Source of the DNA: Pseudomonadota bacterium
Lineage (GTDB): Bacteria > Pseudomonadota > Gammaproteobacteria > Burkholderiales > Burkholderiaceae_B
Assembly: GCA_023427945.1 (NCBI GenBank)
Contig: JAEYZR010000163.1
Coordinates: 1 to 8,902 of the forward strand
Length of the DNA: 8,902 nt
Direction of reading: 5' to 3'
Both the position numbers and the translations under genes were made by a program. Shown in pieces: positions 1 through 6,038 of this stretch. How positions within the stretch are numbered: the first letter of the stretch is position 1; every line of letters begins with the position of its first letter. Below the pieces are notes generated by a model, which did not search any database, was not told the DNA's origin, and worked only from the letters and a program-made list of their open reading frames with translations.

Positions 1-912
1 GTCGCCCTTCGGAGACTTGACCATCGGGCTGGGGTTACGGGCGGTGTCCAGCTGGAAGAACATGACGCGCACCGAAGGCTTGGTCACATAGCCCAGGCCG
101 CTGTCCTTGATGCGTTTGAGATCGCGGGCAGCCGGATTTTCGATCAGGTCGAAGTCGCCCGACAACAGACCGGTCAGGCGCGGGCCTGCCGACGGCACCG
201 CCACCATGCGCACGTCTTGCCACTCGGGCTTCTCACCCCAGTAGGCGTCGTTGCGCGTGAGCTCGATGCCACTGCCTTTCACATAGGATTTCATCACGTA
301 CGGGCCGGTGCCGATGGTGGCCCGTCCGCTGTTGAAGTCGTTGACCGTAGGCCAGGCACCGGTCACACCGCAGCCTTCGGTGGGCGCGAACGACAGTTTG
401 CCGTGCTCGGCCACGCCGCTCCAGATCATGGGGACGCGCGCCAGTTCATTGGGGAACACCGGATACGGCGTGTGGGTGATCAGGCGAACGGTGTTGGCGT
501 CGGGCGTCTCGATCTTGGCGATGCGCTTGCTGACGTTCTGGAAACCGCCGCTGATCGAGGTTTCGTTGTTCTGCAGGCGGCACATCGTGAACAGCACGTC
601 TTCCGAGGTGAAAGGCTTGCCGTTGGAGAATGTGGCCTTGGGATTGAGCTTGAATTCCCAGGTCACGTCATCGATGGCCTCCCAGGAGGCCGCCAGCGCG
701 GGCATCAGCTTCATGTCCGGGCTCATCGCCACCAGCGGTTCGAAAATGTGCGTGGTCAGCGCATCGTTGGGCGTTGCCTGATGGTAGTGAGGGTCGATCG
801 CCGTGGGCTCCGAAGCCAGACCGATTTTCAGGGTCTGCGCCTGGGCACCGACGGCCACCAGGGCACCAAGGCTGCATACCAGCCGGGCCAAATTCGAAAT
901 GCGTACGGACAT
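1..912 (-). CDS. ABC transporter periplasmic solute-binding protein, family 5 (peptide/nickel type), 3' end outside window
   Basis: Partial gene: 304 codons run without a stop to base 1, about 60% of the usual 500-530 residue family length. Residues 1-25 form a Sec signal peptide (Arg-rich start, hydrophobic core, cleavage after AQA at 23-25), so the mature protein is periplasmic. Family-5 features follow in order: LKIGLASEPTAIDPH (28-42), the FEPLVAMSPDMKLMPALAASW stretch around 58-77, TFSNGKPFTSEDVLFT (94-109), and GTGPYVMKSYVKGSGIELTRNDAYWG near 201-226. Such proteins deliver oligopeptides, dipeptides, glutathione, nickel or opines to an ABC permease; the ligand cannot be told from this half. 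The ATG at 912 is preceded by AGGAA with an 8-base spacer. It is divergent from a lysR gene that probably regulates it. Permease and ATPase genes would be expected beyond base 1. Confidence 0.92.
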   Translation of the reverse strand, partial: MSVRISNLARLVCSLGALVAVGAQAQTLKIGLASEPTAIDPHYHQATPNDALTTHIFEPLVAMSPDMKLMPALAASWEAIDDVTWEFKLNPKATFSNGKPFTSEDVLFTMCRLQNNETSISGGFQNVSKRIAKIETPDANTVRLITHTPYPVFPNELARVPMIWSGVAEHGKLSFAPTEGCGVTGAWPTVNDFNSGRATIGTGPYVMKSYVKGSGIELTRNDAYWGEKPEWQDVRMVAVPSAGPRLTGLLSGDFDLIENPAARDLKRIKDSGLGYVTKPSVRVMFFQLDTARNPSPMVKSPKGD

Positions 913-937
913 GTCGGACGTTCCTGGAAAGAGGAAA

Positions 938-959
938 AGGGCGATTCTAGATACGCCCT
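938..959. promoter_or_regulatory. Imperfect 22-base palindrome centred on the -10 box
   Basis: The arms AGGGCG (938-943) and CGCCCT (954-959) are perfect inverted repeats, and the centre TCTAGA (946-951) is itself palindromic about the same axis. Eighteen of 22 positions are symmetric. The -10 hexamer of the solute-binding protein promoter lies inside the dyad, so a protein bound here would block RNA polymerase. An operator is inferred; as RNA it could only form a weak hairpin, and no T-tract follows. Confidence 0.45.
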
Positions 960-972
960 CCTTTCCAAACAA
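944..972 (-). promoter_or_regulatory. Sigma70-type promoter of the solute-binding protein gene
   Basis: Read on the minus strand, TTGTTT (972-967) and TAGAAT (949-944) are separated by exactly 17 bases. They match the consensus at 3 of 6 and 5 of 6 positions. The inferred start near base 937 gives a leader of about 25 bases with a good ribosome binding site. No experiment supports it; the call rests on motif match, spacing and position. Confidence 0.55.
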
Positions 973-977
973 TTAGA

Positions 978-1012
978 ATGTTTCGCAATACCTTTGCCAT
1001 TTATCGAAACAT
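978..1012. promoter_or_regulatory. Interrupted dyad ATGTTTCG-N19-CGAAACAT, candidate LysR-type binding region
   Basis: Two perfect 8-base inverted half-sites (978-985 and 1005-1012) are separated by 19 bases. The centre (995) lies about 58 bases upstream of the inferred start of the divergent transporter gene, close to the -65 region where LysR-type activators usually bind, and it covers the regulator's own upstream region. The 35-base span is longer than the classical 15-base T-N11-A box, so a LysR site is an inference; another dimeric regulator is possible. Confidence 0.4.
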
Positions 1013-1013
1013 C

Positions 1014-1023
1014 GGGTTAACCC
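1014..1023. promoter_or_regulatory. Perfect palindrome GGGTTAACCC next to the lysR start
   Basis: This 10-base perfect palindrome ends 3 bases before the lysR ATG, where a Shine-Dalgarno sequence would normally lie; none is visible. It could be an autoregulatory site, or chance at this length. Confidence 0.25.
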
Positions 1024-1026
1024 TAA

Positions 1027-1953
1027 ATGCTGAATCAAGCCGTCAAATACTTCCTGGAAGTGGCGCAAACCGGCAGTCTGAGCGCTGCATCGGCCAATCT
1101 GCATGTGGCCGTTTCAGCCATCAGCCGACAGATCTCGCGGCTGGAAGAAGAGGTCGGCGCCACCCTGTTCGACCGGGCCGCACGTGGCATGATTCTGACG
1201 GAAGCGGGCCGGGTCATGCTTGCGCACGCCCGGCGCACATCGCTTGAAACCGATGCCACGCTCAATGCGATCGCGGCGCTGCAAGGCTCGCCCGGAAACG
1301 TCATACGCGTGGCCTGTGCGCAGGGCCTGGCCAACGACCTGATACCGGCCTCGGCGGCACACTTTCGCAATCGTTATCCCGATACACGATTCGAACTCTG
1401 GGTGGGACAGTCGGGCACCGCATCACAGCGCGTGGCCGAAGGCGAGGCCGATATCGCCATGACCTTCAGTGTGCAGCCCGCCCAGGGCATCGTGGTGCGC
1501 CATGCCAACCAGTCGCGCGTCCTGGCCGTGATGGCGTCACGTCATCCGCTGGCGCATCACAAGGCGGTGAGCATCGCGCAGATCATGCAGTACCCGCTGG
1601 CCCTGTCCGACGCGGGCACCGTCTCGCGCACGATGTTCGACCATTCGCTGGGCATGGCCGGCACCTTCGTGCAAGCCTCGTTCACCAGCAATCATGCCGG
1701 CGCCCTGCACGCCTATGTGCGCGAAAGCCAGAGCATCCTGCTGGGCGGGTACATCTCCATGGTGACAGTGATCGGCCAGAACGATCTGGTAGCGCTGCGA
1801 CTGATCGATCCGGAAATGCACTTTCGCAGCGTGCAGATTCAGGTCATGGCCGGGCGCCTGCTGCCCGAACGCATGGAAGCCTTCATCGATCATCTCGCCC
1901 TGGAGATGGCCCGCATACACGAAGAAGAACTGAGGGAGCTGGGCCCGTCGTGA
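1027..1953 (+). CDS. LysR-family transcriptional regulator
   Basis: The 308-residue protein has the usual LysR length. The N-terminal winged helix-turn-helix is clear: YFLEVAQTGSLSAASANLHVAVSAISRQISRLEEEVGATLFDR spans residues 8-50, with the recognition helix near 29-38, followed by the linker helix to about 85. Residues 92-300 form the ligand-binding domain of periplasmic-binding-protein fold (VIRVACAQGLANDLIP, then EGEADIAMTF at 138-147 and RVLAVMASRHPLA at 164-176). The start is firm: an in-frame TAA (1024-1026) directly precedes the ATG and the HTH begins at once, though no Shine-Dalgarno is visible, so initiation may be weak or near-leaderless. Its position divergent to a solute-binding protein gene suggests it controls that transporter and itself. 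The inducer is unknown. It ends 10 bases before the convergent SDR stop codon. Confidence 0.95.
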   Translation: MLNQAVKYFLEVAQTGSLSAASANLHVAVSAISRQISRLEEEVGATLFDRAARGMILTEAGRVMLAHARRTSLETDATLNAIAALQGSPGNVIRVACAQGLANDLIPASAAHFRNRYPDTRFELWVGQSGTASQRVAEGEADIAMTFSVQPAQGIVVRHANQSRVLAVMASRHPLAHHKAVSIAQIMQYPLALSDAGTVSRTMFDHSLGMAGTFVQASFTSNHAGALHAYVRESQSILLGGYISMVTVIGQNDLVALRLIDPEMHFRSVQIQVMAGRLLPERMEAFIDHLALEMARIHEEELRELGPS

Positions 1954-1963
1954 AGGCGGGCGA

Positions 1964-2764
1964 TCAACCCCGGCCGACGAAGGGCATGTTGGTCGCCATG
2001 ACCGTCACGAACTGCATGTTCGCCGTCAGCGGCATGCTGACGATGGTGCGCACGGTCTGGGCGACATGGCTCACATCCATGCGCGGCTCCACCATCATGT
2101 CGCCGTTGGCCTGGAGAATGCCTGCGGCCATCCGATCCGTCATTTCGGTGGCGGCGTTGCCAATGTCGATCTGACTGCACGCAATGTTGTAGGCGCGGCA
2201 ATCCAGCGATATCGATTTCGTCATGCCACGCACCGCGTGCTTGGTCGAGGTGTAGGCAATCGAGTGCGGTCGCGGAGTCATCGAAGAAATCGAACCGTTG
2301 TTGATGATGCGCCCCCCCTGCGGCGTCTGCTGTTTCATGATGCGAATGGCGCCCTGTGCGCACAGAAACATGCCGGTCAGATTCACATCGACCACATCGC
2401 GCCAGGTCTGTACCGGCAAGTCCTCGATAGGCACTGCCTGCGCACCCCGTCCGGCATTGTTGAACAGCACATCGAGCCGCCCGAAGGTCTCCAGGGTCTT
2501 GGCAAACAGGGCGTTCACCGAAGCCTCGTCGCTCACGTCCGTGGGCACCACCAGCGCCTTGCCGCCATTGGCGCTGGCCAGGTCGCGCGTGGCCTGCAGC
2601 ATCTCCTCGCGCCGCCCGGCCAGCACCACATCGAAACCGAACGCCAGCAGGTCCAGCGCAACCGCCCGGCCGATGCCGGTGCCGGCGCCCGTCACCAAAG
2701 CGACCCGGCCACGGCCACTGTTGTGTACTGCGGGCGCGTCGTGCGCCTGTGTAGAGGACTTCAT
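1964..2764 (-). CDS. Short-chain dehydrogenase/reductase (classical SDR)
   Basis: The 266-residue protein is a cytoplasmic NAD(P)-dependent oxidoreductase of typical classical-SDR length. It shows the Rossmann glycine motif TGAGTGIG (25-32), RR at 51-52 after the second strand (suggesting NADP preference), TDVSD (75-79), FNNAG (101-105), and the catalytic set Ser158, Tyr171 and Lys175 in YTSTK, with Asn128 completing the tetrad. After the active site the usual Pro-Gly is replaced by IDIGNAATEMT (199-209), a variant seen in some SDR subgroups. The ATG at 2764 is chosen because GGAG lies 5 bases upstream; an upstream ATG at 2809 would read through an intercistronic palindrome and lacks a ribosome site. 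It lies 52 bases after the acyl-CoA dehydrogenase gene and is probably co-transcribed. Its substrate, perhaps a 3-hydroxyacyl or other alcohol/ketone, is not determined. Confidence 0.93.
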   Translation of the reverse strand: MKSSTQAHDAPAVHNSGRGRVALVTGAGTGIGRAVALDLLAFGFDVVLAGRREEMLQATRDLASANGGKALVVPTDVSDEASVNALFAKTLETFGRLDVLFNNAGRGAQAVPIEDLPVQTWRDVVDVNLTGMFLCAQGAIRIMKQQTPQGGRIINNGSISSMTPRPHSIAYTSTKHAVRGMTKSISLDCRAYNIACSQIDIGNAATEMTDRMAAGILQANGDMMVEPRMDVSHVAQTVRTIVSMPLTANMQFVTVMATNMPFVGRG

Positions 2765-2783
2765 CTTCACTCCAGTTCGAAGA

Positions 2784-2805
2784 ACCCGCACGTGCACGTA
2801 CGGGT
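2784..2805. promoter_or_regulatory. Near-perfect 22-base palindrome between the dehydrogenase genes
   Basis: The sequence around the central GTGCAC (2792-2797) is symmetric at 20 of 22 positions; only 2789 and 2800 mismatch. In the minus-strand transcript that pair would be a U-G wobble. It lies 19 bases upstream of the SDR start and 11 bases past the acyl-CoA dehydrogenase stop. It has no real loop and no T-tract, so a protein-binding operator or an RNA-processing hairpin is more likely than a terminator. Confidence 0.45.
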
Positions 2806-2816
2806 ACAAGGGAAAA

Positions 2817-4538
2817 TCAATGCAGGCGTGTGGCCGGTTCGTGCGCGTCGATGAACGCGATCAACGCACGCACAGCCGGTTCGTCGTTCACGCCCGATCC
2901 GCAGGGATCATACGGCGCAAGTCTGTGCAGCAGCACCATATCGGCAATGTGCGAGCGAGTGGCCAACGCCGGTTCGCTGGCCTCCGCGCGCAAAGCCGCC
3001 ATCGTGACCACGTTATATAGCGCCGTGGCGGCCTGCCGCGCAAGATGGCCGAGATCCTCGTCGGCGGCACGGCGCGCCAGGGCAAAGGCGCGCGCCAGGC
3101 ACTGGGCCTGAAGGTCCGCCAGTTCGGGCGCAGCAGGCACCCCTTGCGCAAGCAGCGATTGCACGTGCGCTTCGATGGCGGCCAGTCCGTTCGCCTTCTT
3201 CACCGCACGCAGCACGTCCAGCGCGACGATGTTGCTCGTTCCTTCCCATATCGAACCCAGATGGGCATCACGAACCAGGCGGGCATCGGCATACTCCTCG
3301 ATATAGCCGCAGCCTCCCCGCACTTCCATCGCGTCACCCGTCACGCGGCGGGCATCGCGGCAGGCGCGGAACTTGATGAGCGGCGTCAGAATGCGCGCCA
3401 GTGAGGGATCGCCGCCCGCATCGGCCTGCACGAGCGCGCGCGCCGTCTGCATGACCATGCTGCGCGCCTGTTCGGTCGGCACCAGCAGCTTCATCAGTTG
3501 CCGCTGCATGAGGGGCATGTCGATCAGGCGCTGCCCGAAGGCGCGACGCTGGCGCGCCACGAAGGTCGCCTCAGTCATGGCGCGCCGCATCAGCCCGGCT
3601 GCGCGTACGCCATTGGACAGGCGCGAGTTGTTGATCATGTCCGCCATCTGCTGAAAGCCTCGGCCCGGCTCGCCGATCAACCATGCCGTCGCGCCCTCCA
3701 GCCGGATCTCTCCGCTTGCCATGGAGCGCGTGCCCAGCTTGTCTTTCAGACGCAGGATGCGGTAGGCATTACGACTGCCATCGGCGAGATCGCGAGGCAG
3801 CAGGAACAACGACACGGCAGCCAAGCCGGGGCCGTCCTCGCTGCGCGCCAGCACCATCGCAAAACCTGCATCCGGATTGGAGCAGAACCATTTGTCGCCA
3901 TCGAGCCGCCAGGTGCCGTCGGCCTGCCGGGTGGCCCGCGTCGTGGTCGCGCCCACGTCCGACCCTGCGCCCTGCTCGGTCATGAACATCGCGCCCTGGC
4001 GCAGCGCGTCGAAATCCTGTGTGGCCACTTGCGGCAACACCGCGTCGATCAAATCCTGCGAACCATACCGGCACAGCGTGCGTGCCAGCGAATCGGTCAT
4101 GCTGACCGGGCAGCACAGACCGAACTCGGCCTGTACAAAAAGGTAGGTGAGCGCGTATTTGCCCAGCGCAGGCATGCGCTCAGGCCACCCCAATACACCG
4201 GGCTGGTGCGACATGGCAGCCAGCCCGAATTCACTATAGGCGTAACGCTCGAGTTCGACATAGGCGGGATGCTTGACGACGGTCGCCCGGTCCGCGCCGC
4301 CCCGGGTGCGCACCGACAGCGTCGGGGGATGCTGGTCGGCCGTATGGGCAAGTTCGTCCAGCGTCGAACCCGCCAGGGCGCCCAGACGATGCAGGTGGGC
4401 ACGCAGATGAGCGGCAAGCCCGGGCGGCAGATAGTAGTCGGCCATCGCCTGGCCGTAAGGGTCCGCCTCGTGCAGGTTCAATCCACGGCTATCGGGAACG
4501 TCGGTCGTCGTTGCCGCACTGGCATGCTGCCTGGTCAT
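2817..4538 (-). CDS. AidB-like acyl-CoA dehydrogenase family flavoprotein
   Basis: At 573 residues it is longer than ordinary acyl-CoA dehydrogenases (about 380-400) and near E. coli AidB (about 540). It has an N-terminal AidB-type region (NLHEADPYGQAM at 21-32, HPPTLSV at 70-76, FGLCCPVSMTDSLA at 139-152), then the FAD/substrate motif MTEQGAGSDV (186-195), GDKWFCSNPDAGFAMVLA (214-231), LKDKLGTRSMASGE (264-277) and RRAFGQ (331-336). IWEGTSN (430-436) carries Glu432 at the position of the catalytic base. A helical tail of about 130 residues follows. Expected role: FAD-linked oxidation of an acyl-CoA, or an AidB-like protective role; AidB itself has low dehydrogenase activity, so the function stays open. 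The ATG at 4538 follows AGGAGG with a 4-base spacer. It is the first gene of a probable two-gene unit with the SDR. Confidence 0.93.
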   Translation of the reverse strand: MTRQHASAATTTDVPDSRGLNLHEADPYGQAMADYYLPPGLAAHLRAHLHRLGALAGSTLDELAHTADQHPPTLSVRTRGGADRATVVKHPAYVELERYAYSEFGLAAMSHQPGVLGWPERMPALGKYALTYLFVQAEFGLCCPVSMTDSLARTLCRYGSQDLIDAVLPQVATQDFDALRQGAMFMTEQGAGSDVGATTTRATRQADGTWRLDGDKWFCSNPDAGFAMVLARSEDGPGLAAVSLFLLPRDLADGSRNAYRILRLKDKLGTRSMASGEIRLEGATAWLIGEPGRGFQQMADMINNSRLSNGVRAAGLMRRAMTEATFVARQRRAFGQRLIDMPLMQRQLMKLLVPTEQARSMVMQTARALVQADAGGDPSLARILTPLIKFRACRDARRVTGDAMEVRGGCGYIEEYADARLVRDAHLGSIWEGTSNIVALDVLRAVKKANGLAAIEAHVQSLLAQGVPAAPELADLQAQCLARAFALARRAADEDLGHLARQAATALYNVVTMAALRAEASEPALATRSHIADMVLLHRLAPYDPCGSGVNDEPAVRALIAFIDAHEPATRLH

Positions 4539-4655
4539 GCAGCCTCCTCGTCATGATTATCGCGGCCACCGTAGCCACTTTTTTGACGACTTTGCCTCGA
4601 TTGGCGGCAGGAAGCAAATGGAACGGCAAGAAAAATGGCGTTATTCCTGCCCATG

Positions 4656-4687
4656 AAAAACGCCCCGCAGCCAGGACCGCGGGGCGT
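4656..4687 (-). terminator. Rho-independent terminator of the YxFxxD-repeat protein gene
   Basis: Perfect 9-base inverted repeats ACGCCCCGC (4660-4668) and GCGGGGCGT (4679-4687) enclose a 10-base loop. Read on the minus strand, the stem ends in a run of five T, classical intrinsic terminator form, 45 bases after the stop codon of the gene at 4733-5107. It should insulate the downstream acyl-CoA dehydrogenase unit. Confidence 0.85.
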
Positions 4688-4732
4688 CGTTCGAATGGCG
4701 TGGTGTCTGGGGTGCCCGCCAGGCCTTGGTCA

Positions 4733-5107
4733 TCAAGGCTTGATGACGTGCCAGACTTCCTTGAAATTGTCGCCGCTGGCCTCGCCCGGCTTGGTGTCCT
4801 TCACGTAGGTGTAGACCGGTTTGCCTTTGTAGGCCCACTGCTTGGAGTCATCGTCGCGGGTGATGACGGTCAGGTCGCCCGTCGGCTTGGCGTCCGATGC
4901 CGCCATGACGGGGGGCCATGCCTTGGCACATGCGTCATTGCACATGCTTTTGCCGCCACTGTCCTTGTCGAACGTATAAACCGTCATCCCTTTGGCATCC
5001 ACCATCATGCCGCCCTGCTTCATCAATGGCCCATCGGCGGCGTGAACTGCACCGGCCAACAGCATCCCAAACCCCGCCGCAAGCGCGGTAGACAGAACTG
5101 ATTTCAT
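4733..5107 (-). CDS. Small secreted protein with YxFxxD repeats (COG4315 / PF03640 type)
   Basis: The 124-residue protein has a Sec signal peptide (residues 1-23, core LAAGFGMLLAGA, cleavage after VHA), giving a periplasmic product of about 100 residues; there is no lipobox cysteine, although the family is often labelled lipoprotein. Two copies of the family repeat are visible: MTVYTFDKDSGGKSMCNDACAKAWPP (from 41) and KPVYTYVKDTKPGEASGDNF (from 96), both with the Y-T-[FY]-x-[KD]-D core, ending in VWHVIKP. Cys56 and Cys60 (CNDAC) occur only in repeat one and could form a disulfide or bind a metal or haem. The biochemical function is unknown. GGAGG lies 6 bases before the ATG at 5107. A strong terminator lies downstream, and 85 bases separate it from the upstream yitT-like gene, so it is probably a single-gene unit. 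Confidence 0.88.
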   Translation of the reverse strand: MKSVLSTALAAGFGMLLAGAVHAADGPLMKQGGMMVDAKGMTVYTFDKDSGGKSMCNDACAKAWPPVMAASDAKPTGDLTVITRDDDSKQWAYKGKPVYTYVKDTKPGEASGDNFKEVWHVIKP

Positions 5108-5131
5108 GGCAAGCCTCCAATCTGGAAATGG

Positions 5132-5144
5132 GCGGACGATCCGC
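5132..5144. repeat. Small perfect hairpin between the YitT and YxFxxD genes
   Basis: GCGGA-CGA-TCCGC is a 5-base stem with a 3-base loop in the 85-base gap 5108-5192. No T-tract follows on either strand, so it is not a standard intrinsic terminator; it may be a leader structure of the gene starting at 5107. I saw no convincing promoter in this gap. Confidence 0.25.
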
Positions 5145-5192
5145 GAGGCTCACACTACACCCTTCATTGCCGGAAAGTATTAACAAATGGCG

Positions 5193-5819
5193 TCAGCGCG
5201 CGATATACCTGTCGGGCCGGTGGTTCATGGCGATGATCAGGTTGAGCACGATCACCCCGAGAATCGAGGCCGCCACCGCCCGGGCATCGATGACCAGAAA
5301 CGACAAGGCCATGATGCACAGATCCACACCCATCTGGAATTTGCCTGCCGCCAGCCCCCACCGCTCCTGGATGTACAGCGCCAGAATATTGACCCCGCCC
5401 AGACTGGACCTGTGCCTGAACAGCACCAGGAAGCCCACGCCCATGATGACACCGCCCATAGGCCCGACATAGAACGCTTCCAGCCCTACGGTGTGCAGGA
5501 ACAAGGCGTGCAGATCGGCCATCAGGGCCACCAGCCCAACGGCCAGCACCGTCTTGATGGTGAACGGCCATCCCATGCGGAAATAGGCCAGCAGGTAAAA
5601 GGGGACGTTCAGCACGAAGAAGCAAAGGCTGAAAGGCAGACCCACGCTGTAGTGGATCAGGAATGCCAGGCCTGCCGTGCTGCCGGTGACGATGCCCGCC
5701 TGCTTGAAAAGCGCCAGCGCAAACGATATGAGCACAGTGCCCACGATCAGCGCCAGTGCATCCTCAAGTTTCGAGTGAGCCGCAGGAGGCGAAGGCGAAT
5801 GGGAGACGTGTGGATGCAT
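5193..5819 (-). CDS. YitT-family integral membrane protein
   Basis: The 208-residue protein has a soluble N-terminus of about 18 residues and then about six to seven hydrophobic segments (roughly 21-38, 45-58, 62-80, 88-108, 118-134, 160-177, 181-198). The order FALALFKQAGIVTGSTAGLAFLIHY (33-57), FVLNVPFYLLAY (68-79) and HRSSLGGVNILALYIQERWG (136-155) matches the YitT membrane domain (DUF161). The C-terminal DUF2179 domain present in many Firmicutes members is absent, as is common in short proteobacterial forms. The family is widespread and its substrate is not established; transport is only a guess. No Shine-Dalgarno is evident upstream of the ATG at 5819, but no better in-frame start exists and the first helix begins soon after. 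It is divergent from the gene at 6039. Confidence 0.88.
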   Translation of the reverse strand: MHPHVSHSPSPPAAHSKLEDALALIVGTVLISFALALFKQAGIVTGSTAGLAFLIHYSVGLPFSLCFFVLNVPFYLLAYFRMGWPFTIKTVLAVGLVALMADLHALFLHTVGLEAFYVGPMGGVIMGVGFLVLFRHRSSLGGVNILALYIQERWGLAAGKFQMGVDLCIMALSFLVIDARAVAASILGVIVLNLIIAMNHRPDRYIAR

Positions 5820-5884
5820 AGGACGATGCGAAGGCGGTTACTGCGCCGGACTTGCCCACAATGGTGCACCGCACAGGAACGCTC

Positions 5885-5890
5885 ATCATA
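5885..5890 (-). promoter_or_regulatory. Possible -10 box for the YitT-like gene
   Basis: On the minus strand TATGAT (5890-5885) matches the -10 consensus at 5 of 6 positions and would give a leader of about 58 bases. No good -35 hexamer sits 16-18 bases upstream (best TTTCCT), so the call is weak. Confidence 0.25.
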
Positions 5891-5952
5891 CGGCTAAACG
5901 TTGCGCAGGAAATGCATTGAAACGAATGAATCGACCTCCCGCGGTGGCGGGC

Positions 5953-5981
5953 ATGACTTCTGATGGCAGGGGGAGTAAATT
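5953..5981 (+). promoter_or_regulatory. Possible promoter for the Tyr/Pro-rich protein gene
   Basis: ATGACT (5953-5958) and TAAATT (5976-5981) are 17 bases apart and each matches the sigma70 consensus at 4 of 6 positions. The start would fall near 5988, with a leader of about 50 bases that includes the hairpin at 5999-6015. Confidence 0.3.
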
Positions 5982-5998
5982 GAACAGACTGCCCTCAT

Positions 5999-6015
5999 GG
6001 CGTGCGCGGCACGCC
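5999..6015 (+). promoter_or_regulatory. Leader hairpin upstream of the Tyr/Pro-rich protein gene
   Basis: GGCGTGC-GCG-GCACGCC is a perfect 7-base GC-rich stem with a 3-base loop, ending 13 bases before the GGAG ribosome site (6029-6032). As RNA it would be stable and may protect the message or tune translation. No T-tract follows, so it is not a terminator. Confidence 0.4.
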
Positions 6016-6038
6016 TGACTCGGGAACTGGAGTATGAA

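Noticed and set aside
1943..1961. Hairpin GCCCG...CGGGC between lysR and the SDR as a bidirectional terminator
   Set aside because: Only a 5-base stem with a 9-base loop and no T-tract on either strand; it falls mostly in coding sequence.
2765..2809. N-terminal extension of the SDR from an ATG at 2809
   Set aside because: The extra 15 residues merely translate the palindrome and have no ribosome site; the ATG at 2764 has GGAG at 5 bases and starts a normal-length SDR.
3498..4556. 352-codon plus-strand frame opposite the acyl-CoA dehydrogenase
   Set aside because: His/Arg/Gln-rich with no domain signature; it is a shadow of a clearly conserved gene.
4550..4558. GATAAT on the minus strand as the -10 box of the acyl-CoA dehydrogenase gene
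   Set aside because: It lies too close to the ribosome site, so the leader would start inside it, and the -35 position is a run of A. I could not identify a convincing promoter in 4539-4655.
5938..5951. CCCGC-GGTG-GCGGG hairpin as a terminator between the divergent genes
   Set aside because: The genes diverge, so no terminator is expected there; the stem is 5 bases and there is no T-tract.
5997..6038. N-terminal extension of the Tyr/Pro-rich protein from an ATG at 5997
   Set aside because: It would put 14 charged residues before a clear signal peptide and translate the leader hairpin; the ATG at 6039 has GGAG at ideal spacing.
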